This document shows positions 24,701-36,700 of a DNA stretch of 64,000 bases, one piece after another. Source of the stretch: Bactericera cockerelli. Its lineage: Eukaryota > Arthropoda > Insecta > Hemiptera > Triozidae. Both the position numbers and the translations under genes were made by a program. Positions within the stretch are counted from its first letter, which is position 1. Each line of letters starts with the position of its first letter. The notes under the pieces are model-generated. The model saw only the letters and a program-made list of their open reading frames with translations, was not told the origin of the DNA and searched no databases. The stretch covers positions 10,302,207 to 10,366,206 of the forward strand of contig CM044962.1 in NCBI GenBank assembly GCA_024516035.1, written 5' to 3'.

Positions 24701-27700
24701 GACCACAGCTCACCTGTTGTTGTTGTTGCTGCTGCTGCTGCGGATTGATCTGGCCTGGCGGGGCTTGAACCCAGTTCCCCGTGGTGGGATGTCGAATGAC
24801 CGTTGCTATTTGCTGGCCTGGACGAATAATGGCACCCGCTGGTCTTTGTCCCTGAAATCAGAGAAATTTCAATGAAAAAAACGGAGTTAAAAAAAAAAGA
24901 CAGGCACGCGCCGGTATGGCAGCATAAAGTCCTGCTAGAATTTTAAAATTTTAAGCATCAAAATTTCAAGTCAAAATTCTAGGAAGACGTGACGTACACA
25001 GAAGGCGTTTCAAGGACAAGCTCAATAAGGAAATGAGTGGAGAAAAACTGATTTTTTTAATAAAAGGCAAAAATGTTTTCGAAATAATATAATAATAATA
25101 AATAAAAAACATTACTGACCCATGTTCTGTATTGGTCTCCTCGCCCATATTCTGATCCATATTTCTATGTTCAATATATCTCTTCATCTAATGTACCACA
25201 TTCCCAACATGTTCATCTACTTTCCCATGTTCTGCAGCTGCTGATCTACTCACCTGCATCTGCATGATAATATCCCAACATATTCATCTACTTTCCCATG
25301 TTCTGCAGCTGCTGATCTACTTACCTGCATCTGCATGATAATATGCCGCTGCTGCAGTCGACTAAGGAAGTTGGACTTCTCCTGGGGTGTCATATTCTGC
25401 AGCTGCTGATGGGCTCTGGCATTCAGCTTCAGCACTTGGCCCCTGGGAGGTATCTGATGTTGCTGGACCTGGTAATTAAATTAATTTTAATTAATTTAAT
25501 TTAATTAATTAATGTGACACAAAAAATATCACAGACCATCCAAAGGGGCAATAGCTCGAGCATCAGAGGCACGCTTCCTCTCGGTAGTGAATTGGAAGAA
25601 ATGTTTTACCTTTGAAATATACGCATCGGGCCTGCTAATTAATTTTGTATTTATTATTCATACAAAATTTATAAATGACATCTTTCTTTTAAATTTAATT
25701 GTATACTTTTTATTGATATTTTTTTCTACCAATGAATGCATAGATGAAATTAGTAAAAATGATATGAAGGGAGACGCCAAATTGAAACACAAGTTAAATA
25801 CTATGGTTTAAATTATTGTTCTTCTTTTGAACCTTTTACTGGTAGTCATGTGGTTAAGTCTGGTAATCCAGGTATCGTAGGGATCCGTTGGTTCGAATCC
25901 CACCCAGTGCACGAATTTTTCCTCATTAATTTGAGTTTGTAACCACATAATAATAAGACTCTGAGGGTTAGGTGGTAGAAAATGCTTTGAGCATTAACCT
26001 CGCCTGGTGGTTACATTCCACTAAAGAGTATTATTATTATTACTCATTATTCCTTTAAATCTGTATCATAAATATTAAGAACCATAGGCACTATCCTCTT
26101 TAAATAAATTAGTTCGTACCGGAAGACCTGAGAGAAAAACTGGAGAAAAGAGGACGCACTTAATGGAATGATATAGAAAGTCATTGAATAAATGCCGACC
26201 CCAAGTAGGTTTGGGAAAAGGCAAACTAAAAGAAGAAGAAGAAGAGTTTTACCAGAGTCCAGTTGGTGGTTCTCTGCTGATTGCCAGGCTGCTGAATGAA
26301 GATCTGCTGACCCTGACCTGCCTGGCCTTGTTGGCCAAACTGTTGCTGAAGCAGGATTTGTTGTTGTTGCTGCTGCTGCTGGTTCTGCTGTTGGTGTTGT
26401 TGACTTTGCTGCTGTTGCTGTTGTAAGACGTGTTGTTGATTCTATGAGAGGACATTTTCAGTATTAGTTTGTGTTCTCTGATGCACGATTTGTTCTTCGA
26501 AATTGAAATCTTGAGCGGAGATATACAATGAGATAGGGTTTAATTCAATACCATTGCTCTAATGTATGTTCAAAAGAAAATACCCAAGAAAACAACAATT
26601 AGGAAATGACCAATCTCCATTTTCCCTAGGAAGATTGGTGAATATTTGTGAAATAGAAAATGAAAGAATTGAGTGAATAAGAACACAGGACGGTCTATTC
26701 CTCAACTGCTAACTCAGGTTATAGGAAGAGAATGCCGTTGGCATTAGCACCGCCCTTGATGAAGTTTTGTGTTTCTATCTATGCATATTTGTATATATGT
26801 CACAAAAGATCTATTTAAGGTCGCAGTGACAAAGAGCTTTCGTAGACGACAGCCCTACATAATTACTTATACCAATACCAATCTATGTATATATTCCATG
26901 TAAATAAAACTTGATCAAATATGTTTTTTACCTGTTGCTGAATGACAATCTGCTGCTGACCGGGCGGGGGAGGGGGTCCTGACTGTCGGACTTGCGTGAA
27001 ATGCCACTGCTGCTGCTGACCCCCCTGCTGACTGACCCCACCTTGCTGATTCGATCCCGGCGGATAATGCTGCTGCAAGATATGCTGCTGTCCGTCGCGG
27101 CCACGGAATATTATCTGCTGCATCTGCAGTGGACCGCCTGACTGACCACCGCTCTGCTGACTAGAACCTTGCGAATCCTGGGGAACAGATGTGTTACGTG
27201 TTTTTTTTTTTTAATAAATAAAGTGATATTAACATTATTTTTATTTATCATTACCTATTATTTTTAAATAATAAATAATACTAAACAATAATAATGCCCG
27301 GTAAACGGGTACACATTTATTAACGGTACAATAACTTTATACAAATTATATACTCGTACATGTCATAAAAACATTAAATTCTAAAGGAACAATGGTGAAC
27401 AATTTATTGTGTTCAAAGCTTAGCGCACGATTAGCTCTGTGGTACTCGCTTACCATGCAGGACGTCCCGGGTTTGAACCTTAGAGCCGACAAAAATTTGT
27501 AACCATAATTTGTTTTTATTGGTTTGTAAGGGAAACTTTCCGGTATCCTTGTGTAGATGTTGACCAGGCACCTGAATGGCAAGTATTGTCATTTCTCGCC
27601 CATCAAAACGGAGGTATACTACAGGATGGGCAAGCTACAACATTGACCAAAAGTGTCTACAGTAGCTCCTGTTTCATAACTATGAAATGAAAAAGGCTGT

Positions 27701-30700
27701 GAAATATTCATCTCGAGAAAAAATAAATATAGAAGCGAAATCTGACAACTGATTGGCTCATAGTATCTCTAAAGAGAGAGACAGCACATAGAAAGCTCAA
27801 CAGTTGCACTAAAGTTTCTCTTGGTGTATCGATTTACAATAAGAACTATAGTCAAAAATTCAAAGAGAACACCAGCCACAGGTGAAAAACCATGCTTACC
27901 GCTACTGGTTGTTGTATAACCCGACCCTGGGCTAGAATCTGATCAGGAGGCAATTGAACCCGGCCCTGCTGAATCACCTGCTCCTGAATTACACGTCCCT
28001 GGAAACAATAATAATACACCTTATTAATACCGCATTTTTGTATACAAAAAAAATAAAAATCTTCCTATATATCAAGCTCTTCAATGAAGGCTGTTTTATT
28101 TGGGAAAAGGTGGATTGGGTCCCAAATTCTATTTTATAAGTGTATTGGGTCCCACAAGGAAAAAGGTCATAATTATATGAATTGGGTTCATTTTATTAAT
28201 GCCGCAAATGAAAAAAAATAGGCAAGATAATCAATACTAGGAGACTTACGTGAACACTGACCTAAGTAGCACGATTGTCAAGGCAGTAGGCTAGTAACTA
28301 GTTGGAGGTTGGTGTACCGAGTCCCAAGCATCGTTTGAGTAACTGTGGCATCACACTTGTGATCAACACATATGTATGTATAGTTGTATAGTCCTACGTT
28401 TTTGAAATAAAAAGTATTACTCTTCTTACTATGGGGTCACTATGTACACTCCAGGTAACTCAGTGGCCAGCTCTGGCAAGACAGAGGTCGCGGGTTCGAA
28501 ATCCAACCGGAACAAGACACGTTATTCTCCCATTTGATTTTTTTTAAAACATAAATATACATCTTGGGCTTACTGCTGTAATAATTGGACTCATTAAACC
28601 TAATCAGGAAGTATAATTAATATGAATGTACAGTTGCAAACAATACTAGCACCTTTCATTATTTCCTGACCTGGTTGCAGGATTACATTGAAACTCTTAC
28701 ACTTAACACTGCAAACTAAGTAGATCTATTGTGACCAGTTGCTTCTACTTGGTTTTAAGATCCTAATTTGAGTCAGGACGGGGGTTTTACCCTCCACTCG
28801 CTGGGAACCGTACCAACTACCCACTTTCACATCACCCAGTCTGGGATATGTAAACGCCAGTCTCACATGTTCTTCTCTTGAGGAAAATTTGAGTGAAAGA
28901 TAATATCGGTCAAATATTCACCACTGCTTTTAAATGCCAACCCTGCGTGTTCGGAGGGAACAGACTTTACTGTTAGAGAATTCTGCCCTCAACCGAGAAT
29001 CGAAATCAGGGTCTCTAGGCTACGGGTAGCAGTCACAACCGTTACATCACGGAGGCTGGCTGTACTAGCATACTTGAGAGTACAAGAAAAACCTTGTGTT
29101 GTTGTTGTAGCCAGCTTGGCTCCAGCTGGAAGGGTGAGTGATGGTCTCCAGCCAACTTTATTTCAAAGTTGGCTCGTCCTGAACCACATATTTCTTATGT
29201 GCGATCAACCATCATGAGGACTTGGACTTTTCTTTATAAGCCATTAAGCCCTTAGGAAACTGCAAGCTAGCCTGGCTTGTAAGGGTTGGCTAGTATGTCC
29301 TCTGTTTATAGTCCTCTAGCGGGACACTGGTCTTCTCCCTGTTTAACGTCCCCCCAGTCAGACTAAAAACCTTGTGTAATTACCTGTTGTATAACATGCT
29401 CTGCTATGATGCGTCCACCCTGTACAATTTGTTGTTGTTGACCGACAGGGCCTTGTTGAATGATCTGCTGCGTCTGTTGTATGATTTGTTGACTCTGACC
29501 TCCTTGTTGCTGCTGCTGTTGTTGTGAAATGATCTGCTGTTGACCTCCACTCTGTTGTTGAATAATCTGCTGTCCTTGCTGGATCATTTGTTGACTCTGG
29601 ATGATTTGCTGACCGCCTTGTATTATTTGTTGACCTTGTTGTATGATTTGTTGACTTTGACTCGTCTGTTGTATGATTTGTTGACTTTGACTCGTCTGTT
29701 GTATGATTTGTTGACCCTGGCTTGTTTGTTGTATGATTTGTTGGCCTCTTTGTATGATTTGTCCTTGTTGTAGCACCTGTTGTTGGCCTGGTTGCAGGAC
29801 TTGCCTCTGCTGTTGTTGAATCACACCGTCCTGCCAACATTTTTTTTATGTTAAAATAAATTTACATTGGATTCAGAGTTGTTAAAAATGTTTTAGTATA
29901 AATGCCAAATTGTATTATGTTCAACTCTTTGCCTTTACATTACACTTAAAGCAAGGTTTTATAATTATTCAAAGACAAATATCCGGGGTTAAGTGGCAGA
30001 GAATGGGTAAGGCATTAACTTCACCCCGGATTACAAGACAATTGTAAATTTTAATTTTTTTTTTCTCTCTATATTTTATTTTGTTAATATTGTTATTTTT
30101 TATTTCTGTTAATAATTTACTCTTAATTGTATACAAAAAAAAATAAAGTGTAAATGAATAAATAAATAAAATAAAACAATATTTCTATACGAGCAATAGT
30201 ACGAGCTTCGGCAGCTGCATTGACATTTGACCAAATCAACTCCAATACTTACCGCTCCAATTATCTGACTCTAGCCAATATAGAAAATACAAAAGAGTTA
30301 AATATAAATATTTGTAGCTGTATTTTTACAATATATTAATCTGATATCCTAATATGTGATTTTTTCCCCCCTAAAAAGGGGAAAAAAAATCATCAAACTC
30401 TGTTATACCTTTTATTGTGTTCACTTTAGAAGTTAAGAGGTTTTTAAACATTTTCCCTCTTTAATAGCATATTAACTTATAAGTTTACTTTGTAGAATAA
30501 GTTTACTTGGTAGAAAAATAAGTTTACTTGGTAAAAATAATTATCTTATATTATAGGAACAAGTATTATAAAATGATTTGTATTATTTATAATTATTGAA
30601 AATAAACAAGTCCCAACCTGTTAGGCATATTTAATAATAATAAAAAAATACTTACCGCATGACTTCTACTCCATTGTACATTCAGCTGCAGACCCTGCTG

Positions 30701-33700
30701 CTGCTGTTGCTGCAATAGCTGCTGCTTCTGGTGTTGCTGCATGAGCAGTTGCTTCTGTTGCTGACTCAGATGTTGCTGCACATAAATCCGCTGCTGCATG
30801 GGGTCCGTCAGGTGGCTGAGTCCGCCACTGCTGACTGCACTTGGGACTGGAATAATAATAATAATACTCTTTAGTGGAAGGTAACCACCAGGGGAGGTTA
30901 ATGCTCAAAGAATTTTCTACCACCTAACCCTCAGAGTCTTATTATTATGTTGTCAAAAACTCAAATTAATGAGGAAAAATTCATGCACTGGGTGGGATTC
31001 GAACCAACGGATCCCTACGCTACCTGGATTACCAGACTAGCGCGTTAACCACTTGACTACCAGTGCATAATACGTAGAATCCAGAATTTTTTGCTAAAAA
31101 TAGTGCCTATCCAAAAACTTTTAGACTATTTTGTTATCTATCCACACTCTGTCATATTAATCTTTATCAACAAAAATGGGCCGAGGTGTGAAGAACGCCC
31201 TATACGAAGAAAAAGAGACATACACATGTAGACATTTTTTTATTTATTTTAAAGATGAGTGTTTCACAGCCTTTTTTATTTCGTAGCCATGAAACAGGAG
31301 CTACTGTAGACGCTTGTGGTCTGTGTTGTAGCTTGCCCATCCCGTTTCACAGCTTTTTTTATTACATAGCCATGAAACAGGAGCTACTGTAGACGCTTGT
31401 GGTCTGTGTTGTAGCTTGCCCATCCAGTAGTATGCCTCCCCTTTGATGGGCGAGAAGTGACAAAATACTTCCCATTTAGGTGCTGGCTCAACACTGATGT
31501 TTTTTTTTTTTGTGTGTCTTTCATGAATTCCCTTTTCTGAGTTTCCCATTGTGTTTCCTCATGTATACCAAATTTTAAGTGGCAGAGAATGCCTAAAGCA
31601 TTAACTTCGCCCCGGATAACAAAACAATTGTAATTAAAAATTAATATTGATCTTTATTTTATCATTTTTTTATTTTTGTACATACTTCCAAGTTTTTTTT
31701 TTAATTTATTGTTATTAATTTTTTGTTGATGATTGTTTTGTAAAATAAATAAAGTGTAAATAAATAAAAAATAGTATTACGGCATCAGAATTTTTCCTTT
31801 TAGTTTCACATCAAACCCTACCACCAATTTCAGTGTTTTAGATGGACGGAAAGTGCCCCAGATGACCTGTCAGTGACTGACTTACCGTTAATCTTGAGCT
31901 GACTCGGCAAGCCCCCTCCTCCTGGAGGCGCAGACTGAGTCATGATGATCTGGTGATGGGAGGTGGAGGTGGGGCCTGGTGGAGGGGGACGCAGCTGGGA
32001 CATAATGGAGGACATGGGCCCTGACGTGGCACCAGACACATGGGGAGACTGAAATACAATTAGACAACAAGTTGAAGATATTGAAGCGAGAAAGTTTTTA
32101 AGAGACACTAAAAAAACCTGACGTGGCACCAGACACATGGGGAGACTAAAATACAATTAGGCAATAAGTTGAAGATATTGAAGCGAGAAAGTTTTCAAGA
32201 GACACAAAAAAAAGAAAGAAAAAAACACAACATTATATTTGGAAAATTAAGACTGCTATGAAGCAGACATTCAATGCTATCAAATAATATTTTATTAAAT
32301 TGATGATTAAAAAAAAAAAAATCTAAATAAATCCACATCAACACCAGATATACTCTAACTGAGGCTAGCTGACAAATACGGAAGTCACCAAAATTACAGT
32401 ATCTTTTTAAAGGTGTTCAGATATAGATATGTATATTACAAATGGACCTTTAATGTTAGGGATGAAACCACTACAATAGGTTATTTAGGTTAGCAAACTT
32501 GTAACCTGGAGGTTTGTAGTTTGAGTCCAAATTTTAGCAAGATAATAATAATATCGCCTTATTTATACTACCCGATTAAGACTATTAAGTCCCATTATTC
32601 CAGCAGTAAGCCCAAGACGTATTATTATGTGGTAAAAATCCCAACTGGGAGGATAACTTGTCTTGTTGAGGCTGGGTTTCGAACCCGCGAGCTCAGGTAT
32701 CTCTGGATTCACAGAGTGCCGCCTTTACCACTGAGCTACCGGGACAGACTCTAAGATAGAATAATTTGTGACGTATCTCGTGTAATAAACAGAAATAAGT
32801 AAAAACAGAAGTTAGAAGTTATGATAATAATATACGATCTCTTCACCTGACTGAGTTTGGCAGGACCAGGGGCGGCGCTAGAGGTCGGGGACATCCAGGG
32901 GAAGCGCTGCTTGAGTTGCTGCAAGTTGGGATGTTCAGGGCCGGAGGTGAGGGGAGCTTCTGCCTCCCCTGATGGAGGCAGGTCAACATCATCAAAACCT
33001 GTGATAGACGAGAGGTCCCCTAGGTCTGAAATGCGAGGGTACAGAAAAATGGTGTGGAATATGAATACTTCTTGGCATATTTATTCTCTAACTGTTGACA
33101 AACTACTATGAACTTAGTACTATAAAACAGCTTCTCAGCCTGGCAGTGCAGAGGGGAAATCAGCTAAGTATGCTTTCAGCTCTTCCCTCAGCTGAGTTTG
33201 TAGAGGTCTACGATCTATAATTTAATTATTGTTTTATTTTCTATGAACTTAAGTGATAGCTGTGAATTTAATCAACATAATTGATTCTCACCTGATGATA
33301 ATGAAGAAAAAAAAATGTAACCAGTGTCAACAGTGTCAAATTATCAACGACAAAAAATATTTTGTTTTGATTATAAATACTCATTAATGAAGTATCCTAC
33401 TATATTAATATAAAAAGGTTCGGTGAAATTAACAATAAATAATTTGTTGCAAATATAATATTACCTTGCTGGGGTTTTGGTGAGGGTGGGGGTTTAGGTA
33501 CAATGAGAAGACGGGGGTGATACTCAGTGACATCAAGTAGCTGCTTCTGTTGTACACTTAGCATGAACCAGTCGGGAGTCACCAGCTTGATGTTGGGGCG
33601 GAACCGAATGACATACTCGTACTTGGGCTGGGAATAGGATGAAAAAAGTAATGTAAAAAAAAAAAATTTCTTTTTCTTATTTATATTATTTCCAATTTTG

Positions 33701-36700
33701 TTTATTTTTTTGCTATCAATAATTGTATTGTATGAGTGTCTTTATTAAAAGGAATTGTTGGTAATAATTATAATAACTCATGTTTTATTTTACATTTATA
33801 GTGATTTTACAAATTAGGTCTTACCTGCGTGATTAAACAACCAATTCATTATCATGTATTTAGGACACCTTACTTTCTGATTAAAGTGGTCAAATTTGGT
33901 TTAGAAACCCTGTAGAGTGCACAGCCACACTCTAAACTAAAGAACCTGGTACTTACAGCTTGATGATTTACGGGACTCCATTGAGGTCACTTACATAATA
34001 ACCGTTGTGTACAAGCATCAAGGACAAGGAAGAATATGATCTCTAAACTCACCCCAGAAGCAGCACTGCACAGCATGTGGGTAATCTTTCTACTCTCAAT
34101 ATTTTTCTCAAATGTTCCACCATGGAAGAACAATAGAGAGAGCACAGCAAAAGTGTCATCTTCACTGAGTTGAGTACAATGGAGGACTGTATTTTTGAAA
34201 AGAACATTGTCAATTTCAAAAGCTTTGGGTCTGAGCACGAGATGGAAACTGAGTTAAGGAAAATACTTCAAAATAACAAAATGAAGAAATTAGGTATCTT
34301 TCAATGCTGTTCTAGAGGTTGATAAATACCTATCATAGTATGGTATCAAAAGAAAAGTTCTTACTGAACCAACTCTTAGCAACAAGTTTATTGAAGCTTT
34401 ATTATTCATAGGTACAAGATTGAGGTCAGTCAGTATAAACTAGTTCATGAAAGTGACTAGAGCTCACTTCATAGTTCACATAAGGGAACATCTCTTTCTC
34501 CAGATTTTAAATAACAAATGGCCAAAACTGGGCCATTGAACATAAATTTTGTCCCATTTATTATCCTAGCTCATTGTTGTTTAATTGTCATTCAAAAATT
34601 ATATGGAAAAATTTAGCTTGATTGGACAGAAACATTTTAACACATTTCATAGCCTAGCTTAATAATAAATTCTGAGCCTTTAATAAATTTGACCTATTTC
34701 CTTGCTTGGCATTGCTTAACATGATGTGGTCCAAAATCTATACAGAAAATTTCAAGTGTTACAGTATGATGGATTGATGGCAATGCAGCCAGTAACTGAG
34801 TTAATTTTATAATTCTAGTTTTCGACCAACTTCTTTGATGGTCATTCCTTTCCAAATAAATTGAACCTACAACTTTGTGAAAAGCTCTCCCAAATTATTT
34901 ATTTACTAGTTTATTTGTCAAACTAAAATATGGTGTCAGGTGTGTTGAAATTTTGTTCCTGTTTAATTCTTTTCTTTGTTTAATAAAATAACATCTGAGA
35001 CATCAAATAATGGACAAAGAACTGGAAAAACAAATTCAACAGATTGTGCAGAAGAAGTTAGCGGAGTATGAAGCAGAGAACAAAACTTTGAAAGCTCAAT
35101 TGTCAGAAGAAAAAGTCAAGCAGAGTGTCACCCTGGTAAAGCAGGTCAACAGTTTACCTCTACCAAGCGGATTGAAGCTCGACGGCAATGTCCGATCTAA
35201 CATTGAACATTTCAGAAGAATGTGGAATAACTTTGAAACAGCTAGTGGCCTCCAAACAGAAACAAATGTTGTGAGAGTATCGACTATGTTGACAGCAATA
35301 GGAGAAGAAGCAAGTATGAAGATATACAAACTAATAGAAAAACCAGAAGACAAAACAACGGAAGAAATCTTGAGTATTTTGATCGAAAAGTTGACCCCTG
35401 AAGTGAACATCAGATATGAGCGCTATATTTATAATAGCATGAAACAGACGGAGGAAGAATCATATCAGGACTATTTTCTTAAACTGAAGACTCAAAGTAA
35501 ATTGTGTGAATATAAGACCATGGAGGACGAACTTCTTTTAGACAAAATTATTTGTTCTATCAAAGATGTCAAACTGAGGGAAAAACTTTGGTTAAAAAAA
35601 AATATTGATCTTTCAGAAGCTATAAATATTTGCAAATCAAGTGAAGAAACAAAGAAACAGTTAGAATTTTTAGAAGATAAACAAAATGAAATCAACAAGG
35701 TGGAATTTAAAAACAAGAAATTCAGACATACGAAAAATCAGAAAAAATGTGCATACTGTGGCGGAGAATGGCATAGTAAAATTGAGGAATGTCCTGCAAG
35801 AACTAGTATTTGTTATCAATGTGATAAAAAAGGACACTTTGCCACTGTTTGTAGACAAAGAAGAAATAACATAAAGTATGTTCATCATAATGTGCCAAAC
35901 AATGATGATGTTGACCAGAAAATATTACAAGTGAATCACTTTAAAGATCAAGGTGTATTTATCAATTTAAATGTAATCCTACCTAATAGCAAGGTTAAAA
36001 CCACATCATTTCAATTAGACACTGGAGCTACATGTAGCATCATTGGCGAAAAAACACTATGTAACATATTGGAAGTAGAAAATATTCAGTTATGTTTGTC
36101 TAATGCTGTACTTCGAGCTGTCAACGGAACAGCACTGGGTGTCAAAGGAAAGTACACCATGAAAATAAGAAAAGGCAAACATATTTTTCACTTGGAATTT
36201 ATTGTGGTAGACTATGATCACAAACCTTTACTTTCATACAAAGCATGTGATACTTTGAACCTGATAACCTACTGCCGTGAAGTTTTGAAAATATGTGAAA
36301 TCAAGAACATACAAGAGAAACAACTCGAAAAAAATATACCTCATTCAACAAAGAAAATGGTTGAAAAGTATAAAGATGTATTTGAAGGCATAGGTGAAAT
36401 AGCAGGTGAAGTTGATATTGATTTTTCAACTGAGGTAACACCAGTAAAACAAAGCCCACGCCGTGTTCCAATTGCCTTAAAAGATGACTTGAAGATGGAA
36501 ATTGAGAATATGTTGAAAAATAATATAATCGTTGAGGAACCTGGATTCACAGACTGGACAAGTAATGTGACTATTGTGAAGAGAAATAATAAACTGAGAG
36601 TATGTATTGATCCTACCCATCTGAATCGTGCCATCAAGGATACCAAACAGCAACTACCTACAATCGATGAAATAATTCCAGAGTTAAATAACGCAAAATT

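Noticed and set aside
28248..28259. 12-nt candidate microexon (CTTAG, GTCAGTGTTCAC, GTAAGT) in a ptip intron
   Set aside because: Too short and with a poor upstream pyrimidine tract; neighbouring exons already join in phase.
29358..29840. Long Thr/Ser/Asn-rich ORF overlapping the ptip QQII exon (and Leu-rich ORF on the other strand)
   Set aside because: Shadow frames of the CAG/CAA repeat. Only the QQII frame joins the neighbouring exons in phase.
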